A stretch of 64,000 nt of DNA, taken from the NCBI GenBank assembly GCA_038207155.1, contig JBBRAB010000011.1, positions 62,001 through 126,000 of the forward strand, written 5' to 3'. The notes beneath the pieces are model-generated. The model had not been told where the DNA came from. It saw only the letters and a list, made by a program, of their open reading frames with translations, and did no database searches. Of the stretch, positions 51,125 to 62,798 are shown piece by piece (the stretch's first letter is position 1; each line of letters starts with the position of its first letter). A program made the translations under genes and the position numbers. This DNA is from FEN-1139 sp038207155 (GTDB taxonomy: Bacteria; Myxococcota_A; Polyangia; Polyangiales; Polyangiaceae).

Positions 51125-52204
51125 ATGTTCGAGCTAGCACGACCATTCAGCTACGAGATTCCCCAAGACACTGGCGAAACGCCGCTCGAAAAGCTGCTGC
51201 GTGAACTCTGCCCGGGCGCCAGTTGGAACGAGCTCAGGCGAGCGATCACCACTGGCAAGGTGGAAATCGACGGCACCATCGTCGCTGAGACGCGGCAACT
51301 CGTGCGTGGCGGCAGCCGTCTTGGCTATCACCCGAACGCCCGGCGACCGACGACCGCACTGCTCGCGCCCGAGCGAATTGTATATCTTGATTCGCAGTTG
51401 GTGGTCGTCAACAAGCCTGCGGGCATCAGTACCGTCCCCTTCGACGAGCACGAGCGAGGCACGCTCGATGAACTACTGCGGCGGGCCGTGGCGCAACGCT
51501 TTCAGACCCCGGTAGCGCCTCTCGGCGTGGTGCATCGGATTGACAAGGAGACCAGCGGATTGCTGGTTTTTTCGCGCACTCACACAGCCCTGCGCCATCT
51601 CAAAAATCAGTTTCGCTTTCACACCAGTCATCGCCGCTACCTCGCGCTGGTGCTGGGCGCCCCGGGTGAAGCCACCTATCGCTCACGACTGGTCGCCAAT
51701 CGCGGCGACGGTCGCCGCGGCTCGACCGATCGAAGCGAGCTTGGACGGGAAGCCGTCACCCACGTCAAACCGCTCGAGCGGCTTGGCGCTGCCACTCTGA
51801 TCGAGTGTCGGCTTGAAACCGGTCGGACCCATCAGATCAGAATCCACCTCGCTGAGGCCGGATTTCCGCTGCTTGGCGAGCCAGTTTATGGACGTCCGGA
51901 GGTCACCCGTCCGCTGGCACCACGCCTGCTCCTGCACGCAGCCGAGCTTGGTTTCGAGCATCCCATCAACGGGGAACAGCTCCAGTTCTCGGTGCCGCTG
52001 CCTCCCGACTTTGAGCAACGGCTCGCCGAACTGCGCCAGCAAGGACTCGCTAGCCCATCGCTGCCCCAACCCCGACCTGAGCGCCCCCAGACGCGCCCGC
52101 TGTCAGACACCAAGCGACCTGACACCAAGCGACCTGACACCGGCACCCAGCAGGTCACGCGACGCCCTAAAAGTCACGCTGCGCGGCGACCAGGCACCCG
52201 CTAG
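51125..52204 (+). CDS. RluA-family pseudouridine synthase
   Basis: RNA-modifying enzyme (359 aa). N-terminal S4-like segment (LLRELCPGASWNELRRAITTGKVEIDG, about 24-50), catalytic domain with the active Asp in HRIDKETSGLLVF (Asp near 139), RTHQIRIHLAEAGFPLLGEPVYG, and LLHAAELGFEHP. Which rRNA or tRNA position is modified cannot be said. The last 45 residues are a Pro/Arg-rich tail that includes a DTKRP repeat encoded by an exact 15-bp tandem repeat (52106-52135). ATG at 51125 lies 19 bp after the ChaN-like gene. Confidence 0.9.
   Translation: MFELARPFSYEIPQDTGETPLEKLLRELCPGASWNELRRAITTGKVEIDGTIVAETRQLVRGGSRLGYHPNARRPTTALLAPERIVYLDSQLVVVNKPAGISTVPFDEHERGTLDELLRRAVAQRFQTPVAPLGVVHRIDKETSGLLVFSRTHTALRHLKNQFRFHTSHRRYLALVLGAPGEATYRSRLVANRGDGRRGSTDRSELGREAVTHVKPLERLGAATLIECRLETGRTHQIRIHLAEAGFPLLGEPVYGRPEVTRPLAPRLLLHAAELGFEHPINGEQLQFSVPLPPDFEQRLAELRQQGLASPSLPQPRPERPQTRPLSDTKRPDTKRPDTGTQQVTRRPKSHAARRPGTR
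52106..52141 (+). repeat. 15-bp tandem repeat in the RluA tail
   Basis: GACACCAAGCGACCT occurs twice in a row (52106-52135) followed by a partial third unit, encoding DTKRP repeats in the disordered tail of the pseudouridine synthase. Confidence 0.8.
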
Positions 52205-52284
52205 TCGGTGTTTGAGCCGCGGCTGAGCCCGGGTCGGGCATCCGGCAGCGGAGGGCCCTGCGCGGCGCTGCGTGCGGCCGAGAA

Positions 52285-54924
52285 CTAGGCCAGCTGAGAG
52301 GAGTAGCTGGGTCGCGTACCTGGCCTGGTGCGGCGCGCAAACCAGTGGGTGACATGCGCGAGGGCGAGCTCGACCTGATCCACTTGGCAGAGCAGAAACT
52401 CACCTTCAGCCAAGCTCTCGAGCCCCTGGTTGATGGCGGCGAGCTCACCGCTGGCTTCACGGACAACGACTACTCGCCCCCCTTCGGCGATGCCCTCGCG
52501 CATCAAGGCCAGGACTTGCCCTGGACTGCGGCCCCGAGTGCACTGGTCCTCGTAGAGGATGACCTCGTCAAAATGCTCCGCCAGCAGCACGCCCTGACGT
52601 CGAATGTCCTCATCGCGACGATCCCCTGCAGCGGTGTAAACCGCCACACGCCGGACCGGTTCAAATGAGGAAATCGCGTCGGCGAGTGCGGACAACGCGG
52701 CGGCATTGTGGCCGTAGTCAAACGCGAAGGTTCGCCCTTCGTGCTCAATAACGTTGAAACGCCCAGGCACGGTCTCAATGCTCGCTTCAAAATCCAACAG
52801 CGCCCGACAAAGCGTCAGCTCGGAATGCCCAAGAAACACAGTCGCGCCGAGTGCAGCGAGCAAGTTTTCTATCTGAAACCCGACGCGACCCTGGTGGGAA
52901 AGGGGGATCTGCCGAACCTCGACGAGCCTCCGCCGCCGGCCCTCCTCGGCGACCTCCACCCAACCATCTTTGGTGTAGACGGCGCGGCCACCTGCAGCCA
53001 CATGAGCCTGAAGGGCAGAATTATCCGGATCTCGGGAGAAAAATACGATCTCTCCGGGACAGAGCTCAGCCATAGCGGCCACGCGAGGATCACTGGCGTT
53101 GAGCACGGCTAGCCCGGTTGGGGACACATGGCGAACCGGCAACGCCTTGAGCTCGGCGAGTTGCTCGAGGGTGTCGATCCCCCCAAGACCGAGATGATCG
53201 CCGTCAGCGACGTTGGTGACCACTGCGACGTCGCAGTGGTCGAACCCGAGTCCCTCGCGCAGCATGCCGCCACGGGCGGTTTCGAGCACCGCGGCGTCCA
53301 CCCAAGGATGATTGAGTAAGGCGCGCGCGCTCTTTGGTCCACTGCAGTCGCCCGTATCGATGCGACGACCCTCGACGAAAATCCCTTCGGTGCAGGTCCA
53401 ACCTGCCCGCAAGCCCGTCGCCGTCAGAAGGTGGGCAATCAGGCGAACCGTGGTGGTCTTGCCGTTGGTGCCGGTCACGGCGATCAGCGGAATTCGGGCC
53501 GGATCACCCGGCCCGAACAGGGTTTGAACGATCGCTTCACCGACGTCGCGAGGCGACCCCTCCGAGGGAGTCAGATGCATGCGCAGCCCCGGCGATGCGT
53601 TAACCTCAACGATCACCCCACCCGTCTCCTCGAGCGGTCGCTCAAGTGTCGATGCCAAGACATCGACTCCCGCGATGTTGAGCCCGATCACCTGCGCGGC
53701 CTCGATCACGCGCGCGGCCACCTCCGGATGGACCGTGTCGGTGACGTCCACGGCGGTACCGCCCGTGCTCAGGTTGGCGTTGTTGCGCAGCTTCACGATT
53801 TGCCCGACGGTTGGCACGCTTTGCTGGGCAAGGCCTTGCGCTTTGAGCGTCTCGAGCCCAATCGGGTCGAGTCGCAGCATGCTCAGTGAGGTTGCATGAG
53901 CCTCGCCTCGCCGCGGATCCGAGTTGGCAGCGGCAACCAGTGCTGCGACGCTCCGCTCGCCATCGCCGACGACGAACGGACAATCGCGACGCGCGGCGGC
54001 CACGAGCCTCCCGCCGATCACGAGCAACCGGTAGTCGTCCCCGGCGACGTAGCACTCCACCAGTACCTCGCCGTCGTGGCGAACCGCGAGCATAAACGCG
54101 GCGCGGACTGCCTCTTGCGTGCTTAGATTGACCGAGACATTGCGGCCCTGGTTTCCGTTGCGCGGCTTAACCACGACGGGCAAACCAATCTCCATGGCGG
54201 CTTCCCAGGCGGCCTGCTCGGTCATCACGGGTCGCCCTGCCGGGACCGGCACGCCGATCGCCCCGAGCAATTGCTTGGTGAGGTTCTTGTCCTGCGCGAC
54301 TGACTCACCCACGACCGTTGTGAGGTCGGTTTCCGCTGCCCAGACCCGACGCTGGCGAGAGCCCTGCCCAAGACCGAGCAGACTAAAATCGTTAAGCCGC
54401 GTCACTGGAATGCCACGCCGAATCGCGGCGTCTGCCAGCGAGCCCGTACTTGGACCAAGCCGAAGGGACTCGTCGAGTCGCCGCAGGCCGTTCAGCGCGT
54501 CTTCGACGGCAAAATCCTGGTCGGCCACGAGCGCCAGCAGGAAATCCTTGGCCAAACCCACAGCCGACAGCCCGACCTCTTCCTCGGCATAGGCGACCAC
54601 CAATCGGTAGTCTCCGTCGGCCGGAAGTGGAGAGATCGTGAGCAGCTCAAGCCTACGCCCCAGGCGGGTCTGAAATCCCAGAGCGAGCTCGCCCAGCAAG
54701 CGCACAAATCCGAACCCGGCGTCTTGCGAAGAGATGTCGCTCCAGATGCGTTCGCTGCGTCCCCGCGCGAACCAGGCACTGGTTGCCCCAAGCAACGCCG
54801 ACGGTGCCGTCTCGGGCAGCACGACGCGCACAACACATTCGAGCGCCCTCGGCGTGCCAAATCGATGAGGTCCGCGCAGCGCGCGCGTCGACTCGATGCT
54901 GAGAAAAGACTGTGAAATGGTCAT
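52285..54924 (-). CDS. cphA: Cyanophycin synthetase, Mur-domain-intact paralogue
   Basis: Non-ribosomal ligase (879 aa) that builds cyanophycin (multi-L-arginyl-poly-L-aspartate) or a related polymer. Central ATP-grasp domain about 215-470 with PVVVKPRNGNQGRNVSVNL and VIVEVNASPGLRMHL; C-terminal Mur-ligase domain with intact P-loop AVTGTNGKTTTVRL near 483-495, GDCSGPKSARALLNHP, ETARGGMLREGLGFD and FDYGHNAAALSAL. The N-terminal domain is divergent and lacks the usual MKxLRxxxLRGPNxW opening. ATG at 54924 lies 15 bp after the upstream paralogue; no clear ribosome-binding site. Together with the paralogue it looks like a CphA/CphA' pair. Last gene of this operon. Confidence 0.9.
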   Translation of the reverse strand: MTISQSFLSIESTRALRGPHRFGTPRALECVVRVVLPETAPSALLGATSAWFARGRSERIWSDISSQDAGFGFVRLLGELALGFQTRLGRRLELLTISPLPADGDYRLVVAYAEEEVGLSAVGLAKDFLLALVADQDFAVEDALNGLRRLDESLRLGPSTGSLADAAIRRGIPVTRLNDFSLLGLGQGSRQRRVWAAETDLTTVVGESVAQDKNLTKQLLGAIGVPVPAGRPVMTEQAAWEAAMEIGLPVVVKPRNGNQGRNVSVNLSTQEAVRAAFMLAVRHDGEVLVECYVAGDDYRLLVIGGRLVAAARRDCPFVVGDGERSVAALVAAANSDPRRGEAHATSLSMLRLDPIGLETLKAQGLAQQSVPTVGQIVKLRNNANLSTGGTAVDVTDTVHPEVAARVIEAAQVIGLNIAGVDVLASTLERPLEETGGVIVEVNASPGLRMHLTPSEGSPRDVGEAIVQTLFGPGDPARIPLIAVTGTNGKTTTVRLIAHLLTATGLRAGWTCTEGIFVEGRRIDTGDCSGPKSARALLNHPWVDAAVLETARGGMLREGLGFDHCDVAVVTNVADGDHLGLGGIDTLEQLAELKALPVRHVSPTGLAVLNASDPRVAAMAELCPGEIVFFSRDPDNSALQAHVAAGGRAVYTKDGWVEVAEEGRRRRLVEVRQIPLSHQGRVGFQIENLLAALGATVFLGHSELTLCRALLDFEASIETVPGRFNVIEHEGRTFAFDYGHNAAALSALADAISSFEPVRRVAVYTAAGDRRDEDIRRQGVLLAEHFDEVILYEDQCTRGRSPGQVLALMREGIAEGGRVVVVREASGELAAINQGLESLAEGEFLLCQVDQVELALAHVTHWFARRTRPGTRPSYSSQLA

Positions 54925-54939
54925 TTTGACGAAGGAAAC

Positions 54940-57102
54940 CTAGTTGGCGCTGAGCGGCGCCATGACGCCGGCTGCTTCAGAAGCAAAGGGGGTAACGCGA
55001 ACCACTGCAAGGCGCTGAGCGAGCAGCTCGAGCTTCTGTCCCGCGGCCCAGGCGCTCGCGATTGCGCCGATGGCCCAAGGGCGTTCGCGGTCGGAGACCC
55101 CCCGCAGCGCTTGCTCGAGTCGATGCGTGCTTGCGCCATCGCGAAGCACGACCGCGTCACCCTCCCCCCAGACTTCCCTCTCCCCATGGCGCCCGGCCTC
55201 GCTTCGCCCCTCAGGCGACACGGCAAAACGAAGCACCGAGCCGCGATTGTGCTTAATGAGGTCCGCCTCATCCTCGAGATCTGCGGGCAGCACGGCCCAT
55301 CCCCCTGGCACGACCACGTCGAGTCCAAGGCGAATGGCTTTCATGCGGGTTTCACGGGTCTCGGGGACTTCCCGTTCTGAGGGATAGTCCGAATCGAAAT
55401 CCGTCAAGAGAGCGACATCGCAGCACTCAAATCCCAGGCCCTCATCGAGACAGCGCGCAGGCGTGAGCTCGGTCAGCAGGGCGTCCACCCGGGGGTTGAC
55501 GAAAAGCCGACGCAGACTGGCGGCATTGGCGTGATCTCCCTGCCCCAGCCTGCGTTCACCAGCAGCCAAGCCGTGACTCGTGGCCACGCCGAGCCGCACG
55601 CCATCGACCGCCAGTAGCTGCTCGAGCAGTCGCGAGGCGTAGCTGCGACCATGAGTCCCCGATGCGACTACCAGCGGCAGCCGCGCCGCCGCTCCGTCGG
55701 CAAACATGTGAGCGATGATGAGCTCACCGACAGGGCGAGGGGTACCGCGCTGCGGCTGGAGGTGCATGATCAGCCCGGGGGCTGCATTGAGCTCCACGAT
55801 TGCCCCCTGCTGGGAGGACAGCGGACGGCTGATGTCCTCACAAATCAAGTCGATGCCGCAGACGTCTAGACCAACGACCTGGGCCGCCAGCTCGCAGTGA
55901 TGGCGCACCTCGGGGTGGATCAGCTCAGTCACGTCGGTCGTGTAGTCGCCGTTAAAGTGCAACAGCACCCGCTGGGCAAGCGTCGGCACGCTCTGCACCG
56001 ACAGGCCCTGGCGCTCGAGTAGCTCAAGCGCCACGGGGTCGAGCTCGAGCGTTGACAGGGGAGTGATCCACTCCGAGCCTCGCAGGGGATCCTGGTTGAG
56101 TACGTCCACGAGCTGCGCAATCGTGCTGACGCCGTCACCGAGCAGCTCCTCGTACTCACCGCGACTAATCGCGACCACCTTGAAGCCGACGGTGAGCACT
56201 CGATAGGTCGGACCGCGCACGAACTGCTCGACGATCACCTCGTCGCTGACCTTCTGCGCCCAACCGAAAGCCGTGCGGACGGTGCTCTCACTCTCGAGCT
56301 TCACAGCCACCGCCTCGCCGTGTTTGCCGTCCTTGGGCTTGACCACGACGGGTAGGCCCAGCTCGCAAGCAGCCTCCCAGGCGGCGTCCTGCGTCACCAC
56401 GACCTTGCCCTGCGGGACCGGGACGTCAACCTGACGCAGCAGCCTGCGCGTCAAGTCCTTGTTCTGCGCGATGCCAGCGGCGATGGCTCCCGTGCGATCG
56501 GTTTGCGCGACCCAGACTCGACGAGCGCGACTACCCTGCCCGAGCTGAACGAGACTGACCTCGTTGAGTCGAATGTGAGGCACGCCACGCACGCGCGCGG
56601 CGGCGATAAGCGAGCGCGTGCTTGGTCCGAGGCACTCGTGATCTGCGAGCAGGCGCAGTCGCGAGAGCTCATCGCCGATGGGAAAATCGAGCTGCTCGGT
56701 TGCAGCCATGATCAATCGATGCGCCGTCTCGAGACAGGCGCGCCCCACCGACTCCTCGTGGTACTCGATGGCGACCTTGTACTGCCCGTAGCCATAGCCA
56801 TCCCGCGCTCGCCCGAACCCCACTTTGCGCCCAATCAAAGACTGTATCTCTAGCGTGACGTGCTCAAGTACATGCCCAAGCCAGGTGCCCGTGTCGAGGC
56901 GCTGAAAGAAGCCGCCACGCTCACCGATGGAGCAGCGATGCTCCACCATGGTGGGCAGCCAAGTCTTGAGCCGGTCGACGAATCCAGGGATCAGGTTCGA
57001 GGGCAGCTCCTCGAAGTGACCGAGATCAACGTAGGCCTCGAGAACCGGAAAATTCGCCCAGATGTTGGGGCCACCCAACCGTGCGACACGGAGTACTTTC
57101 AT
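54940..57102 (-). CDS. Cyanophycin synthetase-like protein with degenerate Mur domain (CphA')
   Basis: Paralogue of cphA (720 aa). N-terminal domain is complete and typical (MKVLRVARLGGPNIWANFPVLEAYVDLG, WLGHVLEHVTLEIQSLIG); ATP-grasp domain about 215-475 with PVVVKPKDGKHGEAVAVKL and GAIVELNAAPGLIMHL. The Mur-like domain has lost the P-loop: VVASGTHGRSYASRLL near 478-493 in place of GTNGKTT, and its C-terminal lobe is shortened. So one ligase site is probably inactive and the other intact. Relatives termed CphA' or CphA2 occur in non-cyanobacteria. ATG at 57102; weak ribosome-binding site. First gene of the cphA pair; divergent from the ABC gene by 132 bp. Confidence 0.85.
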   Translation of the reverse strand: MKVLRVARLGGPNIWANFPVLEAYVDLGHFEELPSNLIPGFVDRLKTWLPTMVEHRCSIGERGGFFQRLDTGTWLGHVLEHVTLEIQSLIGRKVGFGRARDGYGYGQYKVAIEYHEESVGRACLETAHRLIMAATEQLDFPIGDELSRLRLLADHECLGPSTRSLIAAARVRGVPHIRLNEVSLVQLGQGSRARRVWVAQTDRTGAIAAGIAQNKDLTRRLLRQVDVPVPQGKVVVTQDAAWEAACELGLPVVVKPKDGKHGEAVAVKLESESTVRTAFGWAQKVSDEVIVEQFVRGPTYRVLTVGFKVVAISRGEYEELLGDGVSTIAQLVDVLNQDPLRGSEWITPLSTLELDPVALELLERQGLSVQSVPTLAQRVLLHFNGDYTTDVTELIHPEVRHHCELAAQVVGLDVCGIDLICEDISRPLSSQQGAIVELNAAPGLIMHLQPQRGTPRPVGELIIAHMFADGAAARLPLVVASGTHGRSYASRLLEQLLAVDGVRLGVATSHGLAAGERRLGQGDHANAASLRRLFVNPRVDALLTELTPARCLDEGLGFECCDVALLTDFDSDYPSEREVPETRETRMKAIRLGLDVVVPGGWAVLPADLEDEADLIKHNRGSVLRFAVSPEGRSEAGRHGEREVWGEGDAVVLRDGASTHRLEQALRGVSDRERPWAIGAIASAWAAGQKLELLAQRLAVVRVTPFASEAAGVMAPLSAN

Positions 57103-57186
57103 GTAGGGGCTCAGAGGTCAACGCCGCGTCGGTCAGATCAGCCGCCGGACGAATGCAGACAGGGCCTCGATCCTGGCTCGAAATCC

Positions 57187-57201
57187 TGGCACACGCTAGG
57201 C
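57187..57201 (+). promoter_or_regulatory. Weak sigma-54-like element before ABC gene
   Basis: TGGCACACGCTAGGC has a perfect TGGCAC and GG-N10-GC spacing, but the -12 part reads AGGC instead of TTGC. It lies 34 bp upstream of the ATG at 57235. Low support. Confidence 0.15.
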
Positions 57202-57234
57202 CTCGCTGCCCTGCCCTGGGGCTGAGGACGGACC

Positions 57235-59892
57235 ATGATCCAAACTTCATCCTTGGCCCCCGAACCCGGCCTGGCCCTCCGCGCCGGAGAGGTCGTTCGA
57301 TGTCGCTTTGAGAGCGACCTCAACCCACAGCGGCAATTCGCGCCCCAGCTCGTGCTCGTGACCGACCAGCGAATCGCCCGCCGCGCAGGCAAGGACTGGA
57401 CCTTCGTCGACCTTGCGGACGGGCTCGACTTTGTCCGACATGAGACACCGCACCTTGGAAGGCTCGAGTGGCTACGCGGCGACCAGACCCAACTGCTCGT
57501 TGAATACACCCACGCCAAGTCCGCCGAGGCGGGAGAGTTTGCGAGGGCGCTCGAAGGCGCCGAGCACGGTAGGTCGGAGAGCGAAATCGACGAGCCACTC
57601 CCCCCTCCCCTTGGCGCGTCCACCAAGCGTCGACTGCCGCCGCTATTTCGTCTGCTATCGTTCTCACGCCCGCACCTAAGACCCATTGCGCTCGGTCTCT
57701 TTCTCACGATTGGGACGACCGCGGCGGGCCTGGTGCCTCCCTACCTGACGATGCCGATCGTTGATCGCGTGCTGCTGCCGAGTCAGTCGGGAAATGCGCC
57801 AGCCAACGCCCACGGGCTGCTTCTGTATTACCTCTCGGGATTGGCACTCGCCGCGGCCATCAGCTGGGTCCTGGCCTGGGCGCAGGGTTATTTGCTCGCG
57901 CGCGTGGGAGAGCGCATCAGCGCAGATCTGCGCAATCGGACCTACGCTCACCTGCAGCGCCTGAGTCTTGAGTACTTCGGTGGCAAGCGCACCGGGGATC
58001 TGATCGCGCGAATCGGCAACGACACCGAGCATCTCTGCTCATTCTTGTCGGACACACTGATCGATTTCGTCACCGACATCCTCATGATCACTGGCTCAGC
58101 GGCGGTGCTGCTGGTGCTCGATCCGACGCTAGCCCTCGCTGCGCTGCTGTCGTTTCCACCGATCGCGTGGCTGATCGTTACCCTTCGCAGCCGCCTAACT
58201 ACGGGATTTTTGCGCGGGGGACGCGTTTGGTCCGCCATGACGAGCATTCTGGCTGACACCATCCCCGGGATCCGCGTCGTCAAAGCATTCTCGCAGGAGC
58301 GCCGTGAGACCGAGCGATTTGCGCTCGCCAATCGCCGTATCGTTGCCGTCAATGACCGCGTCAATCGGCTGTGGACCTTCTTCTGGCCCTCGGTCGGATT
58401 TCTCAATCAACTCGGTTTGTTGGTGGTTTGGATCGTCGGGGCGACAGCCGTGCTCGGACACCATGCCACGGTCGGCGTGCTGACCGCGTTCATCGCCTAT
58501 ATCAGTCGCTTCTATACGCGCGTCGAGAGTATGAGCCGCATGTTAACTGCCTCTCAGAGGGCAGCGGCCGGCGCCGAACGGCTCTTTGAGATCCTCGACC
58601 GGGAACCCTCCGTCGCCGACCCGCCACAACCAACTCGCATCACCGAATTCCGGGGTAGCGTTGAGTTCCGCCAGGTTGGCTTTCGCTATGGAACGCGGCG
58701 CGTGCTCGAAGACATCCAGCTCACGCTGCGCCCCGGAGAAATGCTGGGGGTGGTCGGGCACACCGGCTCGGGAAAGAGCACGCTCGCCAACCTACTTTGC
58801 CGTTTTTATGACGTCAGCAGTGGGGCCGTGCTCGTCGATGGCGTGGACATACGTCAGCTCTCACTTGAGGAATACCGCAAACATATCGGCGTCGTGTTGC
58901 AGGAGTCTTTCTTGTTTTTTGGAACCGTGGCAGACAACATCAGCTACGGAAAATCCGCCGCGAGTTGCGAGGAGATCCTCGCGGCGGCTCGTTCGGCGCG
59001 CGCTCATGATTTCGTCCTGCGCCAGCCGGAAGGCTACGACTCCATGGTCGGAGAGCGCGGCCAAGCCCTGTCGGGAGGTGAACGACAGCGCCTCGCGATC
59101 GCCCGAGCGTTGCTAGTCAAGCCTCAGATCCTGGTGCTCGATGAAGCCACGAGCGCAGTGGACTCCGAAACCGAGCGCGAGATTCAACGGGCGCTGGAGG
59201 CCGTCGTGCGCGGTCGCACGACGCTCGCCATCGCACATCGACTGAGCACCCTGCGTCGCGCCGACCGCATCGCGGTACTGCGCCTCGGCCGCGTTGTCGA
59301 GCTCGGCTCGCACGATGAGCTGCTCGCGCTCGATGGCGAGTACGCCAAACTTTGGCGCGCGCAGTCCTCTGGCCCTGGGCTCGAAGCGGCGGCGACGGAG
59401 TCCCTGGCGCCGCCCGAATTGAGCTCGCTCAGCCGCGTCACCCTCCTGGCTGGCAGGCAGGGGGAACTCCAATTGTCCGCGGCGGAGCTGGTCGCACCAC
59501 GTCGAGTCACCCCGGTGCGCTGCTTTCCTTGGTCGGCTCCCGACCTACACGTCACTCTGCTCGATGAGCATGGCCGCGAGCTCCATCACATCGACCGCCC
59601 CGACACCTTGCCCCCGAGCGAGCTTACGCTGTTGCGACAGGCCCTCGACCAGCGCGAGTTCGTCCCGCAGATCTCTACGATCTTCTCGCTAACGACGCGG
59701 GCCGGATTCTCGGATTGGCACGTGGCCACCGACCGCGGCCCCTGCCATTTTCGGCTCGACCAACACGACCACGTGCGTGAGCTCGATTCCCATCGACTGC
59801 TGCTCACCGACGCGACCGGGAGTCGCTTCGTCATTCGAGATCGAACGGCCCTCGACCGCCGGAGCCGGCACCTCTTGACGCGTTTCTGCTGA
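57235..59892 (+). CDS. Cyanophycin-locus ABC exporter with DUF1854-type C-terminus
   Basis: ABC half-exporter (885 aa) with extra domains. Residues 1-125 form an N-terminal soluble domain (VVRCRFESDLNPQRQFAPQLVLVTDQRIARR). Transmembrane domain about 145-430 with six helices of the ABCB type; ATPase with Walker A GHTGSGKST near 508, Q-loop VLQESFLFFG, signature LSGGERQRLA near 612, Walker B ILVLDEATSA near 632 and switch AIAHRLS, all intact. From about 725 to the end is a DUF1854-like domain (LLDEHGRELHHIDRPDTLPP...REFVPQISTIF...TDRGPCHFRLDQHDHVREL). Such genes are known neighbours of cphA. ATG 57235 has GAGG 7 bases upstream. Cargo unknown. Confidence 0.88.
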   Translation: MIQTSSLAPEPGLALRAGEVVRCRFESDLNPQRQFAPQLVLVTDQRIARRAGKDWTFVDLADGLDFVRHETPHLGRLEWLRGDQTQLLVEYTHAKSAEAGEFARALEGAEHGRSESEIDEPLPPPLGASTKRRLPPLFRLLSFSRPHLRPIALGLFLTIGTTAAGLVPPYLTMPIVDRVLLPSQSGNAPANAHGLLLYYLSGLALAAAISWVLAWAQGYLLARVGERISADLRNRTYAHLQRLSLEYFGGKRTGDLIARIGNDTEHLCSFLSDTLIDFVTDILMITGSAAVLLVLDPTLALAALLSFPPIAWLIVTLRSRLTTGFLRGGRVWSAMTSILADTIPGIRVVKAFSQERRETERFALANRRIVAVNDRVNRLWTFFWPSVGFLNQLGLLVVWIVGATAVLGHHATVGVLTAFIAYISRFYTRVESMSRMLTASQRAAAGAERLFEILDREPSVADPPQPTRITEFRGSVEFRQVGFRYGTRRVLEDIQLTLRPGEMLGVVGHTGSGKSTLANLLCRFYDVSSGAVLVDGVDIRQLSLEEYRKHIGVVLQESFLFFGTVADNISYGKSAASCEEILAAARSARAHDFVLRQPEGYDSMVGERGQALSGGERQRLAIARALLVKPQILVLDEATSAVDSETEREIQRALEAVVRGRTTLAIAHRLSTLRRADRIAVLRLGRVVELGSHDELLALDGEYAKLWRAQSSGPGLEAAATESLAPPELSSLSRVTLLAGRQGELQLSAAELVAPRRVTPVRCFPWSAPDLHVTLLDEHGRELHHIDRPDTLPPSELTLLRQALDQREFVPQISTIFSLTTRAGFSDWHVATDRGPCHFRLDQHDHVRELDSHRLLLTDATGSRFVIRDRTALDRRSRHLLTRFC

Positions 59893-59909
59893 CAAAATAG
59901 TGCAGCGCA

Positions 59910-59925
59910 GTCCCCGTGAGGGGAC
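59910..59925. terminator. Hairpin between ABC gene and tRNA-Val
   Basis: GTCCCC (59910-59915) and GGGGAC (59920-59925) pair perfectly around GTGA, 18 bp after the ABC stop and just beyond the 3' end of tRNA-Val on the other strand. It may end both transcripts; no T run on the plus strand. Confidence 0.45.
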
Positions 59926-59936
59926 CGCGCGATGCG

Positions 59937-60008
59937 TAGGCGGGACAGGGTTTGAACCTGCGACATCCGGCTTGTAAGGCCAGCGCTCTGCCGCTGAGCT
60001 ACCCGCCC
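59937..60008 (-). tRNA. tRNA-Val (anticodon TAC)
   Basis: Cloverleaf of 72 nt on the minus strand. Acceptor GGGCGGG pairs with CCCGCCT (one G-U); D arm GCTC...GAGC; anticodon stem CTGGC/GCCGG with loop CTTACAA, anticodon TAC; T loop TTCAAAC on stem CAGGG/CCCTG. No encoded CCA. It lies between lon and the ABC gene. Confidence 0.94.
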
Positions 60009-60050
60009 AAGACTGCCCGCAACCGCCCCAGACGGGGCAAAGCGGTTCAA

Positions 60051-60077
60051 GGGGCGGCATGTTTATCATGCAGCCCC
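60051..60077 (-). terminator. Hairpin after lon
   Basis: GGGGC-G-GCATG and CATGC-A-GCCCC (60051-60077) pair around TTTAT with a single mismatch, 47 bp after the lon stop on the minus strand. A second small hairpin (GCCCC AGAC GGGGC, 60025-60038) follows before tRNA-Val. No T run, so the terminator role is inferred. Confidence 0.4.
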
Positions 60078-60123
60078 TGGGATCGCCAGACTCCTTTGTG
60101 AGCGGTTCCTGGCGGTCGGGCCG

Positions 60124-62571
<2,448 letters not shown>

Positions 62572-62730
62572 CGTCCGTGTCTACGTGTCGCGGACGCCAA
62601 TTTGACGCCGCTGACCGGATGCCAATCGTTGCACGGTTCGCCGCCCGGGACCGGACTTTTCGGCGCACAGCGCGCGATCAGCTAGCGAGCAGCCTCCCAG
62701 CCCCCAGAGCGAACCCCACAAAACGCGAAA

Positions 62731-62760
62731 CGCGAGACCACAGCGGCCTCGCGTCTCGCG
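62731..62760 (-). terminator. Rho-independent-type terminator after clpX
   Basis: On the minus strand CGCGAGAC pairs with GTCTCGCG (arms 62753-62760 and 62731-62738) around a 14-base loop, followed by TTTCGCGTTTTG. It lies about 40 bp after the clpX stop and before lon. Confidence 0.55.
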
Positions 62761-62798
62761 CGTCAATCGGGCCAAAGTGGGCCCGCTAGGACGACAGG

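Noticed and set aside
51886..52158. Short open frame opposite the RluA tail
   Set aside because: Repeats SGRLVSGRLVSDSG are simply the reverse reading of the 15-bp tandem repeat.
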